Shown: in pieces, positions 17,747-27,021 of the stretch
Layout: every line of letters begins with the position of its first letter
Numbering within the stretch: the first letter of the stretch is position 1
Source of the DNA: Bradyrhizobium sp. LMTR 3
Lineage (GTDB): Bacteria > Pseudomonadota > Alphaproteobacteria > Rhizobiales > Xanthobacteraceae
Assembly (NCBI RefSeq): GCF_001693485.1
Contig: NZ_MAXC01000033.1
Location: 124,001-188,000 of the forward strand
Length of the DNA: 64,000 bases
Direction: 5' to 3'
Translations under genes and position numbers: made by a program
The notes under the pieces: model-generated
What the model saw: only the letters and a program-made list of their open reading frames with translations
The model's database searches: none
What the model was told of the DNA's origin: nothing

Positions 17747-18700
17747 TTAAGCGTTCGGCAGGTTGCGGGCGAGCGCTTCAAGCACCGCCATCCGCACTGC
17801 CACTCCCATTTCCACCTGTTCACGGATCAGCGATTGCGCGCCGTCGGCCACGATCGAGTCGATCTCGACGCCGCGGTTCATCGGGCCCGGATGCATCACC
17901 AGCGCGTCCGGCTTGGCGTAAGCAAGCTTCTTCTGGTCGAGGCCGAAATAGTGGAAGTATTCGCCCGACGACGGCACGAAGGAGCCGTTCATGCGCTCGC
18001 GCTGCAGCCGCAGCATCATCACGATATCGGCGCCGTTGAGGCCTTCGCGCATGTCGCGCGCGACCTCGACACCCATCCGCTCGATACCGCGCGGCAGCAG
18101 CGTGGAGGGGGCGACGACGCGGACGCGCGCGCCCATGGTGTTGAGCAGGAGGATATTGGAGCGCGCTACGCGGGAATGCATGACGTCGCCGCAGATCGCG
18201 ATCACGAGGCCTTCCAGCCGGCCTTTATTCCGGCGGATGGTCAGTGCGTCCAACAGCGCCTGGGTCGGATGTTCGTGCGCGCCGTCGCCGGCATTGATCA
18301 CGGAACCGTCAACCTTGCGCGCCAGAAGTTCCACCGCACCGGAGGCGTGGTGCCGCACCACCAGGATATCCGGGTGCATGGCGTTGAGCGTCACGGCGGT
18401 GTCCATCAGCGTCTCGCCCTTGCGGATCGAGGACGAGGACACCGACATGTTCATAACGTCGGCGCCAAGCCGTTTTCCCGCCAGTTCGAACGAGGATTGG
18501 GTTCGGGTCGATGCCTCGAAAAACAGGTTCACCTGGGTGCGACCGCGCAAGGAGGTGCGCTTTTTGTCCACCTGGCGGTTGAGCTCGACATATTCCTCGG
18601 AAAGGTCGAGCAGGCCGGTAATATCGGCAGCGGAAAGCCCCTCGATTCCCAGCAGATGCCGGTGGCCGAGGACGAAGGTCGATTTCGATGCAGGGGTCAT
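17747..18700 (-). CDS. pyrB: Aspartate carbamoyltransferase catalytic chain
   Basis: 317 residues. [21 protein letters not shown] (carbamoyl-phosphate site; STRTQ in place of the common STRTR), [11 protein letters not shown] and [12 protein letters not shown] are visible. It catalyses the committed step of pyrimidine synthesis. The start MTPASKSTF at 18700 begins the family's conserved region; an in-frame ATG at 18739 is possible. First gene of pyrB-pyrC-plsY. Confidence 0.95.
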   Translation of the reverse strand: MTPASKSTFVLGHRHLLGIEGLSAADITGLLDLSEEYVELNRQVDKKRTSLRGRTQVNLFFEASTRTQSSFELAGKRLGADVMNMSVSSSSIRKGETLMDTAVTLNAMHPDILVVRHHASGAVELLARKVDGSVINAGDGAHEHPTQALLDALTIRRNKGRLEGLVIAICGDVMHSRVARSNILLLNTMGARVRVVAPSTLLPRGIERMGVEVARDMREGLNGADIVMMLRLQRERMNGSFVPSSGEYFHYFGLDQKKLAYAKPDALVMHPGPMNRGVEIDSIVADGAQSLIREQVEMGVAVRMAVLEALARNLPNA

Positions 18701-18888
18701 TAAAGCGAGAGCTATAGGCAGAGATGCCATGCAGGGCAAGCTTCAAATCCGAGGTGCCGACTTATCCACTAGCGCTTCGGCGACAGGGTAAATGGGCCCC
18801 CAGCGTTCCGCGCCAGGGGAATTCCACTAGAATGGCCGGGATCGGCACGCGGTATATCGGGCCATCGAAAACGTGCGGCATTTCATTC

Positions 18889-19692
18889 ATGCATTCGGAT
18901 CATGTGGGCGCTGGCGTGATCGTCGGCAGGGGTGCTGGAAGGCGGGTGGCACTCGTGGCGATATTCGCGGCGGGTTGCATCGCGAGCGCCGCTGCGCAGG
19001 CGCCAAAACTGCCGGCCGGTTTCGTCTATTTGCGCGACATAGATCCGACCATCATCCAGGATATCCGCTACGCCGGTCCGAACAATTTTGTCGGCCGTCC
19101 GCTGCGGGGCTATCAGGCTGCCGAATGCGTGGTGAAGCGCGAGGTCGGCATGCGCTTGAAGAGCGTTCAGGAAGAACTCGCGCTGCAGAACCTGTCGCTA
19201 AAGATGCTCGATTGTTACCGCCCGGTGCGCGCGGTGGCCGACATGGTGGCGTGGTCGCGCGATGGCCGCGAAACATCGGCGCAGAAGCGCTACAATCCAT
19301 CGTTCAGGAAAGCCGACCTGTTTCGCCTGGGCTATATTGCTAAACGTTCGGGGCATTCGACCGGTGCGGCGCTCGATCTCACATTGGTTGACCTGAAGGT
19401 CGACAATTCGGCAACCTTCGATCCCGCCAAGGATTATGCCGACTGCATCGCCAACGTGAACCTGCGCGCGCCGGAAGGCAGCGTCGACATGGGCACCGGC
19501 TATGATTGTTCCGACGCCAAGTCGCATACGGCGGCAAAATCCATCACCGCGGCGCAACGCCGCTGGCGCGAGAAGCTGGTTCAGGTGATGGCGCGGCGAG
19601 GATTTGTAAACTATTCGAAGGAGTGGTGGCACTTTTCGCTGCCGGGCGCGGGCGGGCAGGCCTATGATTTCCCGATCACGCCGCGGAAGTGA
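18889..19692 (+). CDS. Secreted VanX-type D-alanyl-D-alanine dipeptidase
   Basis: 267 residues. A hydrophobic signal-like segment (VALVAIFAAGCIASAAAQA) precedes a peptidase M15D domain. Zinc ligands of the family are visible: SGHSTGAALDLTL (His and Asp) and WWHFSL (Glu/His region reads KEWWHF). It should cleave D-Ala-D-Ala in the periplasm, a wall-recycling or growth role. ATG 18889 gives a proper signal peptide. It is divergent from pyrB. Confidence 0.88.
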   Translation: MHSDHVGAGVIVGRGAGRRVALVAIFAAGCIASAAAQAPKLPAGFVYLRDIDPTIIQDIRYAGPNNFVGRPLRGYQAAECVVKREVGMRLKSVQEELALQNLSLKMLDCYRPVRAVADMVAWSRDGRETSAQKRYNPSFRKADLFRLGYIAKRSGHSTGAALDLTLVDLKVDNSATFDPAKDYADCIANVNLRAPEGSVDMGTGYDCSDAKSHTAAKSITAAQRRWREKLVQVMARRGFVNYSKEWWHFSLPGAGGQAYDFPITPRK

Positions 19693-19715
19693 TTTTAACC
19701 GTTCCAGGATCAGCC

Positions 19716-21359
19716 ATGAGCCAGGCAACATTTTCGACCCACGAGGTCTTCAACCAGTCGCCGCCATTTTGGGATGTCGATCTATACGTGGCCGACCGGC
19801 CGCTGCTCGATGCCGTCGCCGCCAATGGCGGCGCTGCGGCAGAGGTGGAGCTGTCTGATTTCGGCAAGCATTGGGGTTCTGCGGCGATGGCGGAGCGCGG
19901 CCACATCGCGAACGAGAATACGCCCAAGCTGCGTGCCTTCGATTCACGCGGCAATCGCCGCGACGAGGTCGAGTTTCACCCGGCCTATCACGATCTGATG
20001 GCGCACTCTGCGCATGCCGGCGTGCACAATTCGACGTGGACCGCCGACGGCAAGCCGGCCGGCGGTGCGTCCGAAGTGGTGCGCGCGGCAAAGTTCTACA
20101 TGGCAGCACAGGTCGAGACCGGGCATCTCTGCCCGATCACTATGACGCGCGCGTCAGTGGCGGCGCTTGCGGAACAGCCTGACCTATTGGCGAAGGTGAT
20201 GCCGGTCGTCGCGACGCGTTCCTATGACCCGAGCTTTGCGCCGTGGCTGACAAAACGCGGCATGACGCTCGGCATGGGCATGACCGAGAAGCAGGGTGGC
20301 ACCGACGTCCGTTCCAACATGACGCGGGCGGAACGTGACGGGGACGTCTACCGCATCACGGGGCACAAATGGTTCATGTCGGCGCCGATGTGCGACGCTT
20401 TTCTGGTGCTGGCGCAGGCCGAGCAGGGATTGACCTGCTTCTTCATGCCGCGCTTTGCCCCGGACGGTTCGGTCAATTCGATCCGGTTCCAGCGGCTGAA
20501 AGACAAGCTCGGCAACCGCTCGAACGCCTCCTCGGAAGTTGAGTTTCACAGCGCCTACGCCGAGCGCGTCGGCGCCGAGGGCAAGGGCATCCGCACCATC
20601 ATCCAGATGGTGCAGTTGACGCGGCAGGATTGCGCGATCGCGTCTGCCGGCCTGATGCGATCGGGGCTGGCGCATGCGCTGCACCACGCACGGCACCGCA
20701 GCGTGTTCCAGAAACATCTCGCCGACCAGCCGCTGATGCAGGCGGTGCTGTCGGACATGGCGCTGCATGTCGAGGCCACCGTCGCGCTTGTGATGCGGCT
20801 ATGCCGTTCGTTCGATCGCGCTCCCCTGGACGCCAAGCAAGCCGCCTATATGCGGCTGCTGACGCCCGCCATCAAATACTGGGTCTGCAAGAGTGCCCCT
20901 GGCTTTCTCTATGAGGCGATGGAGTGCCTCGGCGGCAACGGCTACGTGGAGGAGGGCATTCTGGCGCGGCATTACCGGGAGTCGCCGGTCAATGCGATCT
21001 GGGAAGGCTCCGGCAATGTGATGTGCCTCGACGTGCTGCGCGCGCTGTCGCGCGAGCCGGAAGCGGCCTCCGGCATCGTGCATGAACTGACCGGCGAGAC
21101 GCTCGGATTGCCGGGTGCAGGTGAAGCAACCGCGTTCATCGGCAAGGCGTTCCACCGGCCGGACAGCGAGCGTGTGGCGCGGCTGGCGGTCGAAAAGCTG
21201 GCGCTGCTGGCGGCTGCTGCGGCGCTCAATGCCGTGTCGCCGCGGCATGCCGAGCTGTTCGCAGCCACGCGCCTTGCCGGCAACCACGCCGGCATGTATG
21301 GCGCGGTCGACCTGGCTCCTGAAGATATCCGCAACCTTTTGGAGCGCGCGTTGCCGTGA
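19716..21359 (+). CDS. AidB-like acyl-CoA dehydrogenase
   Basis: 547 residues. The N-terminal FNQSPPFWDVDLYVADRPL, the FAD-contact GMGMTEKQGGTDVRSN around residue 190, and ECLGGNGYVEEGILARHYRE with IWEGSGNVMCLDVLRA are typical of the AidB subfamily. AidB protects DNA from alkylation or metabolises branched acyl-CoA; which applies here is not visible. ATG 19716 (MSQATFSTHE) follows CCAGGATC as ribosome-binding site, 23 bp after the peptidase gene. Confidence 0.9.
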   Translation: MSQATFSTHEVFNQSPPFWDVDLYVADRPLLDAVAANGGAAAEVELSDFGKHWGSAAMAERGHIANENTPKLRAFDSRGNRRDEVEFHPAYHDLMAHSAHAGVHNSTWTADGKPAGGASEVVRAAKFYMAAQVETGHLCPITMTRASVAALAEQPDLLAKVMPVVATRSYDPSFAPWLTKRGMTLGMGMTEKQGGTDVRSNMTRAERDGDVYRITGHKWFMSAPMCDAFLVLAQAEQGLTCFFMPRFAPDGSVNSIRFQRLKDKLGNRSNASSEVEFHSAYAERVGAEGKGIRTIIQMVQLTRQDCAIASAGLMRSGLAHALHHARHRSVFQKHLADQPLMQAVLSDMALHVEATVALVMRLCRSFDRAPLDAKQAAYMRLLTPAIKYWVCKSAPGFLYEAMECLGGNGYVEEGILARHYRESPVNAIWEGSGNVMCLDVLRALSREPEAASGIVHELTGETLGLPGAGEATAFIGKAFHRPDSERVARLAVEKLALLAAAAALNAVSPRHAELFAATRLAGNHAGMYGAVDLAPEDIRNLLERALP

Positions 21360-21370
21360 ATAGGTCTTTC

Positions 21371-21411
21371 ATCGTCATGGCCGGGCTTGACCCGCACAAG
21401 GCCGGGCATGA
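21371..21411. repeat. Short imperfect palindrome
   Basis: CGTCATGGCCGGGCTTGACC is answered by GGCCGGGCATGACG, forming an imperfect stem between the AidB-like and CPBP genes. It looks like a short version of the dispersed palindromes elsewhere in the window. Confidence 0.5.
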
Positions 21412-21432
21412 CGTCGACGAGAAAGTCACTTG

Positions 21433-22215
21433 ATGGACTCCCTCACCACCGCTAGTCCCGCGGCCGTACCGCCCGCGATCCCCGATCAGCGGCCACGATG
21501 CGCCTGGAAATTCTGGCGCACGACGCTGTGGGGCCTGTTCATCTTTGCCGCGATGTTCCTCGGCCAACTCTCGGTCATCATCTATTTTGTGCTGCGGCAG
21601 GGCGGATCGTTCGACATCGCTGAGGCGATCCGTGTCATCGGCGGCGGCCTGACCATCTCGCTCTCGGTCATCCTGGGATTGCCCGCAGTGCTGCTGGCGA
21701 CGTGGATTGCAATCCGACCGACGCGCATACCGTTTGCCGATTATCTAGCGCTGCGCTGGCCCTCATGGCGCGATTTCTTCATCGGCCTCGCTACGCTAGT
21801 CATTCTCGTCGGCGGCTGGGACCTGCTGTCGCGCGCGCTCGGGCGCGAGGTGACACCGGGCTTCATGGGCGAGGTCCTGAAAACAGCGCAGGCCGACGGC
21901 GCGCTGTGGCTATTGGTGATCGCGTTTGCCGTCGCCGCGCCGATGTGGGAGGAGATCTTCGCGCGCGGGTTTCTCTATCGCGGCTGGTCGGAGTCGCGGC
22001 TCGGCGTCGCCGGGGCCATCTTCCTGTCCTCGCTGGCCTGGACTTCGCTGCATCTGCAATACGACTGGTTCTTTTTCGGCGAGGTGTTTTCGATCGGCCT
22101 GCTGCTGGGCTATCTGCGCTACCGCGCCAATTCGACCTGGCTGACCGTCGTCCTGCACGGCATCAACAATCTGGCGGCGACCATCCAGACTTTCTGGCTG
22201 GCGGGGCAGGGGTAA
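21433..22215 (+). CDS. CPBP-family intramembrane metalloprotease
   Basis: 260 residues with about six to eight hydrophobic segments. The CPBP/Abi signature EEIFARGFLYRGW (EExxxR) is followed by the histidine motifs WTSLHLQYDWFF and VVLHGINNLAA, which complete the intramembrane active site. Relatives include Rce1-type prenyl proteases and bacteriocin self-immunity proteins; target unknown. TTG at 21430 directly precedes ATG 21433. Confidence 0.88.
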   Translation: MDSLTTASPAAVPPAIPDQRPRCAWKFWRTTLWGLFIFAAMFLGQLSVIIYFVLRQGGSFDIAEAIRVIGGGLTISLSVILGLPAVLLATWIAIRPTRIPFADYLALRWPSWRDFFIGLATLVILVGGWDLLSRALGREVTPGFMGEVLKTAQADGALWLLVIAFAVAAPMWEEIFARGFLYRGWSESRLGVAGAIFLSSLAWTSLHLQYDWFFFGEVFSIGLLLGYLRYRANSTWLTVVLHGINNLAATIQTFWLAGQG

Positions 22216-22226
22216 GGCTCTCTCCC

Positions 22227-22310
22227 CGTCATTGCGCGCGAAGCGAAGCAATCCATCGCTCCGCAAGCGGAGGAATGGATTGCTTCGTCGCTACGCTCCT
22301 CGCAATGACG
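22227..22310. repeat. Palindromic repeat 'CGTCATTGCG...CGCAATGACG', copy 1
   Basis: An 84-bp inverted repeat: CGTCATTGCGCGCGAAGCGA and AGCAATCCA on one arm, TGGATTGCTTCGTCGC and CGCAATGACG on the other. It fills the gap between convergent CPBP and AEC genes. A second copy is at 56543-56619. Confidence 0.85.
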
Positions 22311-22312
22311 AT

Positions 22313-23236
22313 CTACGCAACTAAAGCGATCGCAATTGGCATTGTGATGGCCGCCAGAATGGTCTGCAGCGTGATGATCTGGGCCAGCAGCGGTGCGTCG
22401 CCGCCCATTTGTCGCGCCAGCACATAGGCCGAGGAAGAGGTGGGCACGGCCGAGCAGACAGCCACGATCACCAGGCTTGAGCCCGATATGCCGAACCACA
22501 GCGCCAGCGCGACGCCAAGAACCGGCATCAGGATCAGCTTGAGGAACACCGCAATCGAAGCGGCCAGGCTCGGGCGGAACATACCTGCAAGCTGCAGGCC
22601 CGCGCCGGTGACGAGCAGGCCGATGCCGAGGGAGGAGCGGCCGAGCGCCTCGGCGACGTCGTGCCAGACCTGTGGCAGCGGCAGATGCGTGACATTCACC
22701 GCAAGCCCGACCGCGCAGGCCCAGATCAAAGGATTCGTCAGCACTGTCATCACGATCGCGCGGAGCGACTGCTTTTCCGGCGTAGCGTAGTGAGCCAGCA
22801 CCGACACGCTGAAGACATTCACAAGCGGAATGATCGCGACCATGGCGACGGAGGCCAGCGCCAGCCCGGTGTGGCCAAAGAGATTGCTGGAGATGGCGAG
22901 CGCGACAAAAGTCTGCCAGCGCGTTGCGCCCTGGAAGATCGAGGTGAAGGCCGGGCCATCGATGTTCCAGCGGGAGAAGAGGGGCCGCAGCGCCAGGCAC
23001 AAGAGCGACATCACTAGCGCCGAGAGCATCAGCGCGCCGCCGACCCCGGCCACCGGAACGCTGGACAGATCGGCCTTCACCAGCGTCTGGATCAGTAGCG
23101 TCGGGAACAGGACGTAATAGGTGAGCCTCTCCAGCCCGTGCCATTGCGTGTCAAGCCGCATCAGGCTGCGCTTGAGGACGAAGCCGAGCACGATCAACAG
23201 AAACACCGGCAGCAGCGCCGAGATCACCACCGCCAT
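22313..23236 (-). CDS. AEC-family transporter (auxin efflux carrier-like)
   Basis: 307 residues with about ten hydrophobic helices, typical length for the AEC/malonate permease family (e.g. LLIVLGFVLKRSLM at the N-terminus; ISGSSLVIVAVCSAVPTSSSAYVLARQMGGD with the conserved Pro/Ser loop). It is probably a secondary carrier for an organic acid. Its ATG is two bases after the ruvX stop, so it is cotranscribed with ruvX. Confidence 0.88.
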   Translation of the reverse strand: MAVVISALLPVFLLIVLGFVLKRSLMRLDTQWHGLERLTYYVLFPTLLIQTLVKADLSSVPVAGVGGALMLSALVMSLLCLALRPLFSRWNIDGPAFTSIFQGATRWQTFVALAISSNLFGHTGLALASVAMVAIIPLVNVFSVSVLAHYATPEKQSLRAIVMTVLTNPLIWACAVGLAVNVTHLPLPQVWHDVAEALGRSSLGIGLLVTGAGLQLAGMFRPSLAASIAVFLKLILMPVLGVALALWFGISGSSLVIVAVCSAVPTSSSAYVLARQMGGDAPLLAQIITLQTILAAITMPIAIALVA

Positions 23237-23238
23237 GC

Positions 23239-23721
23239 TCAGCGATCCCTGCGCAGTTTTGCGAGCCGGTCCAGCGCGCCCTGCAGGATGAAGATCGCGG
23301 CGTGCTCATCGATCACCTCGGCGCGGCGGGCGCGGGAAACGTCCATTCCGATTAGCTCACGCTCGACCGCCGCGGTTGAGAGCCGCTCGTCCCATAAGGC
23401 AATGGCAAGCCCGGTGAGATTGGAGAAATTGCGGGCAAAGGCGCGTGTCGATTGCGCGCGCGGCCCCTCGCTGCCGTCCATGTTGATGGGCAGCCCAAGC
23501 ACGAAGCCGACCGCGTTGCGCTCGCCTGATATCGCGAGCAGCCGCGCCGCGTCGGCCTTGAAGGCCTTGCGCTGGATGGTCTCGACACCGGTCGCTAGCC
23601 GGCGATCGGGATCGGACACGGCGACGCCGATGGTCTTGGTGCCAAGATCGAGGCCGATCAGGGCGCCGCGCTCGGGCCAATGGGTGACGGCGTCGATCAA
23701 CGGAAGAATAGGGGCGGGCAT
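23239..23721 (-). CDS. ruvX: Putative pre-16S rRNA nuclease / Holliday junction resolvase YqgF
   Basis: 160 residues. GLDLGTKTIGVAVSDP at about residues 22-37 carries the first catalytic Asp of the RNase H-like fold, GLPINMDGSEGPRAQSTRAF and WDERLSTAAVER complete the site. YqgF processes the 5' end of 16S rRNA. ATG 23721 is preferred over 23793 because conservation begins there. The AEC gene follows. Confidence 0.93.
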   Translation of the reverse strand: MPAPILPLIDAVTHWPERGALIGLDLGTKTIGVAVSDPDRRLATGVETIQRKAFKADAARLLAISGERNAVGFVLGLPINMDGSEGPRAQSTRAFARNFSNLTGLAIALWDERLSTAAVERELIGMDVSRARRAEVIDEHAAIFILQGALDRLAKLRRDR

Positions 23722-23806
23722 CGCCCCGCTTAACACGCGCCGCGGCGCGCACGCAAAGCCGATGGTGGCGTGGCATCCATGCGAGAAGGCCACGCCACGC
23801 TTGATC

Positions 23807-24742
23807 TTACCGGATCGCGACCGGGTTGATCATGCTCTGCACGCCGCCCTTGAAGCGCGGCTGTCCGAGCACGAACAGGAACTCATAGGCCTTGTCCTTG
23901 GCGAGTTCGGCCGTGTCCATGTTCTCCAGAATGTAGGTGCCGTTCATCGGCAACAGGACCTGGTGCACCTCGAAGACGTTCTTGGTCTCGAACGGCACCG
24001 CCTCGAGGCCCCAGGTATCGGCACCGACGGCGACGACGCCCTTGCCGGCGAGGTACTTGGCGCCTTCGACGCCGAGACCGGGTTCGCCGGCGCCAAAGCG
24101 CTTGTCGTCCTTGCCGATCAGGCTGAGCCAGCCGGTATGGAAGATCACGACGTCGCCCTGCCGGATCTCGACGCCCTGTTTCTTCGCGACTTCCTCGATC
24201 TCCTTGGTGTTGAAGGCGGTGCCCTCCTTGACCACGTCGGTATTGTAGTGGGCTGCCATGTCGAGCAGTACGCCACGGGTCACCATCGGCGGAATCTTTT
24301 CGACGCCGAGCTTCTTCAGCCCGGTCGGATCGGCGAAATCGGCGAGCTTGTTGCCGTTGTAATAGACATGCTCGACGCCAATGTGGCCGAGGCCGTCGAG
24401 CTGGCTGCCGACGCCGGCCCAGCCCTCGATGATGTCGTCATTGTAGGTGGTCTTGGTCGGCCCCAAGCCGGGAATGCCGGCCTGGCCGGGCTGCACGATC
24501 GTGACCTTGAAGGCCCGCGGCGGGTACGCTGGGGTCTTGGAGTCGACGGGGATGCCAAGCGCGTAGGTCTTGCCGGTCTTCACCAAGCCCGCTGCCTTCA
24601 CGACAAGTTCGGGCTTCATGTAGTTGGCGGCGCCGATCTCGTCGTTCGGTCCCCATTTCGATTTCGTCCAGTCTTGAGCGCTTGCCGTTCCGGCCGTACC
24701 CAACAGGGCAACAGAACAGCACAATACGTACGCAACGTGCAT
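23807..24742 (-). CDS. Secreted cyclase-family (kynurenine formamidase-like) protein
   Basis: 311 residues. A signal peptide (VLCCSVALLGTAGTASA-Q) precedes a PF04199 fold. The usual HxGTHxDxPxH metal motif reads GVGSQLDGLGHIGVEH, so the first His pair is substituted while Asp and the last His remain; this looks like a subfamily variant. GDVVIFHTGW is present. It would be a periplasmic metal-dependent hydrolase of unknown substrate. The upstream LysR gene, on the same strand, could regulate it. Confidence 0.8.
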   Translation of the reverse strand: MHVAYVLCCSVALLGTAGTASAQDWTKSKWGPNDEIGAANYMKPELVVKAAGLVKTGKTYALGIPVDSKTPAYPPRAFKVTIVQPGQAGIPGLGPTKTTYNDDIIEGWAGVGSQLDGLGHIGVEHVYYNGNKLADFADPTGLKKLGVEKIPPMVTRGVLLDMAAHYNTDVVKEGTAFNTKEIEEVAKKQGVEIRQGDVVIFHTGWLSLIGKDDKRFGAGEPGLGVEGAKYLAGKGVVAVGADTWGLEAVPFETKNVFEVHQVLLPMNGTYILENMDTAELAKDKAYEFLFVLGQPRFKGGVQSMINPVAIR

Positions 24743-24881
24743 CGCAAGTCCCTCCCAGATTGACGTTATGGTTTTTGGTAGCTAGCGGCTCATACTAACG
24801 TAGCGGTGCGCGGCGGCTAGAAATTTTTCGAGCCGATGCGTGTGTTGCAATTGAAGGCCGCGAGTGCTGCGGCGCTGGCAT

Positions 24882-25763
24882 TCAGGCGGCGATGACCTCG
24901 CCGCTATTTTCCAGGCAGGCGACAAAACCCTGCAGGGCGCTGTATTGATGGGCCGTGCGACGGGTGATGAAAAGCGTCTCGACGCGTGCCTGCGCCGGGT
25001 TCAGCGTGTGGACGTTGACGGTTTCGTTCCGCCCGACGACGGCGCGCGGCAGCAGCGTCACGCCCATATCGGCGGCGACGCAGCCGATCATGCCGTCGAG
25101 CGTGCCGAGTTCGAACCGCGCCGAAGACGGCCAGCCGAATTCCGAGAACACCTGTTCGAGCCGCTGCCGGTACGTGCAGCCGATGCGGAAGACCAAGGCG
25201 GTCGGACCCGAGCCCGGCGTGCCTGCGCGTAAAGCACTGAGGCTCTGCCAGCGCCGTGCCGTGACCAGCACCAGTTCTTCGCGGAAGGCGAGCGTCGTGT
25301 CGAGTTCGGCATGCTCGATCGGACCGGCAACGAATGCGCCGTCAAATTTGCCGTTGAGCACGCCGGCCACGAGGTCAGCCGTTGTCGAGGTCCGCAGGCT
25401 CAATTGAACAGCGGGGAAGCGGCGATGGAATTCGGCGAGCAAAGAGGGCAGGCGTACCGCGGCCGTCGTTTCCATCGAGCCAATCGAAAGCGGCCCCTTC
25501 GGCTCGCCATCGTCGCGCGCGGCCAGCACAGCCTCGCGCGACAGCGCCGCCATCCGGTCGGCATAGGGAAGCAGGCGGCGGCCGGCGCCGGTCAGCGTCA
25601 TGCCGCGGCTATGCCGTTCGAACAGCGCGGTGCCGATCTCGGCTTCGAGCGCCTTCACGCGCTGGGTGACGTTGGATTGCACGGTGTTGAGTTCGTCGGC
25701 GGCGCGGGTGATGCCGCCGAGCCGGGCCACGGCCGAGAAGGTGACGAGATCGCTCAGCTCCAT
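24882..25763 (-). CDS. LysR-family transcriptional regulator
   Basis: 293 residues. The N-terminal helix-turn-helix (MELSDLVTFSAVARLGGITRAADELNTVQSNVTQRVKALE region) is followed by a periplasmic-binding-like effector domain. It is divergent from the first nitronate monooxygenase gene across a 103-bp intergenic region, the classical layout for LysR regulation of that neighbour; the cyclase gene is downstream on the same strand. Confidence 0.93.
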   Translation of the reverse strand: MELSDLVTFSAVARLGGITRAADELNTVQSNVTQRVKALEAEIGTALFERHSRGMTLTGAGRRLLPYADRMAALSREAVLAARDDGEPKGPLSIGSMETTAAVRLPSLLAEFHRRFPAVQLSLRTSTTADLVAGVLNGKFDGAFVAGPIEHAELDTTLAFREELVLVTARRWQSLSALRAGTPGSGPTALVFRIGCTYRQRLEQVFSEFGWPSSARFELGTLDGMIGCVAADMGVTLLPRAVVGRNETVNVHTLNPAQARVETLFITRRTAHQYSALQGFVACLENSGEVIAA

Positions 25764-25866
25764 GGCGAGCTCCGTTTCTTTCTAGAGATGGTAGGGTTCT
25801 ATAGTATTCATTTTTAGAGAAGGATAGTTCGATCTAAATTGCCTGTCCAGTTTGCAGGGAATGGAC
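25764..25866 (+). promoter_or_regulatory. Divergent LysR / nitronate monooxygenase control region
   Basis: A 103-bp AT-rich region relative to its flanks, with TATAGTATTCATTTTTAGAG near the middle. LysR sites usually carry T-N11-A dyads in this position; no single convincing dyad can be fixed by eye. Confidence 0.35.
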
Positions 25867-26898
25867 ATGCCGATCTCCACGCCGTTGACCGCCCGTCTGG
25901 GCATCCAGCATCCGATCCTGTCGGCGCCTATGGATGTGATTGCGGGCGCGCGTCTCACCTCGGCCGTCAGTGCTGCCGGAGGGTTCGGCATTCTCGGCGG
26001 CGGCTATGGCGACCGGGCATGGCTCGAGCAGGAGACGGCCAAGCTTGCCGATCTATCCGATCCCTTCGGCATTGGCTTCATTACCTGGAGCCTTGCCAAG
26101 CAGCCGGCACTCCTGGATGTCGCGCTTGAAGCCGGTCCACGCGCGATCATGCTCTCGTTCGGCGATCCCACACCTTTCGCACCGCGCGTCAAATCATCGG
26201 GCGCGTTGTTGATCTGCCAGGTTCAGGACGAGGACATGGCGCGACAGGCGCTCGATGCGGGCGCCGAGATTCTGATCGCGCAGGGAACGGAAGCCGGCGG
26301 CCATGGTGCGTCGCGCAGCACGATCGACATTGTGCCGGCGATAGTTGATCTGGCGGCCGGCCGGGTGCCAGTCGCAGCAGCAGGCGGGATAGGCGACGGC
26401 CGCGGGCTTGCGGCGATGATGATGCTGGGCGCTTCCGGCGTGCTGCTCGGCACCCGCTTTTATGCCAGCCAGGAATGCGACGGCGCGGACGAAGCCAAGC
26501 GGCGCATCTGTGCCGCAACCAGCGGCAACAGCGTCCGCGGTATCATTTTCGATCTGTCGCGCAACAATGTCTGGCCGGCGCCGTTTACCGGCCGCTGCCT
26601 GATCAACGATCATGCGCGGCGCTGGATGGGACGCGAGGTCGAACTGATGCAGAACATCAAGGCGGTCGCCGCCGAATATGCGGCAGCGAGAGCGGCAGGC
26701 AATTTCGATATCGCTGCCGTCATCGCGGGCGAAGCCGTCGGGCTGATTCACGATATCCCGCCGGCCGGCGAGATCGTTGACAGGATCGTTACCGAGGCGG
26801 AGCAGATATTGGGCGGACGGCGGAATTCCGTCGCCGCTTCTTCTTTCCCTTCTCCCCTTGTGGGAGAAGGTGGCGCGGACATAGTCCGCGCCGGATGA
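25867..26898 (+). CDS. Nitronate monooxygenase (2-nitropropane dioxygenase-like), first copy
   Basis: 343 residues, TIM-barrel FMN enzyme. LGIQHPILSAPMDVIAG starts the fold; AQGTEAGGHGASR around residue 142 and PVAAAGGIGDGRGLAAMM with GASGVLLGTRF contact FMN. Members oxidise alkyl nitronates such as propionate-3-nitronate. ATG 25867 has CAGGGA six bases upstream. The last 19 or so residues are encoded by a palindromic repeat (26847-26985) and are not part of the family. Likely controlled by the divergent LysR. Confidence 0.88.
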   Translation: MPISTPLTARLGIQHPILSAPMDVIAGARLTSAVSAAGGFGILGGGYGDRAWLEQETAKLADLSDPFGIGFITWSLAKQPALLDVALEAGPRAIMLSFGDPTPFAPRVKSSGALLICQVQDEDMARQALDAGAEILIAQGTEAGGHGASRSTIDIVPAIVDLAAGRVPVAAAGGIGDGRGLAAMMMLGASGVLLGTRFYASQECDGADEAKRRICAATSGNSVRGIIFDLSRNNVWPAPFTGRCLINDHARRWMGREVELMQNIKAVAAEYAAARAAGNFDIAAVIAGEAVGLIHDIPPAGEIVDRIVTEAEQILGGRRNSVAASSFPSPLVGEGGADIVRAG

Positions 26899-26985
26899 GG
26901 GGTATGTCTCCGCGGATAAAACCCCTCACCCGTCTCGAATGAGCTTCCGCTCATTCGATCCACCCTCTCCCACAAGGGGAGAGGG
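26847..26985. repeat. Large imperfect palindrome, overlapping a gene 3' end
   Basis: CTTCTCCCCTTGTGGGAGAA at the left and CCCTCTCCCACAAGGGGAG at the right flank inner arms GGATGAGGGGT / ACCCCTCACCC and AATGAGCTTCCGCTCATT. The element starts inside the first nitronate monooxygenase gene and supplies its stop codon. Confidence 0.8.
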
Positions 26986-27021
26986 TACAGCGGCCGAGCA
27001 ACCTAACTAGCGAGCACAATC

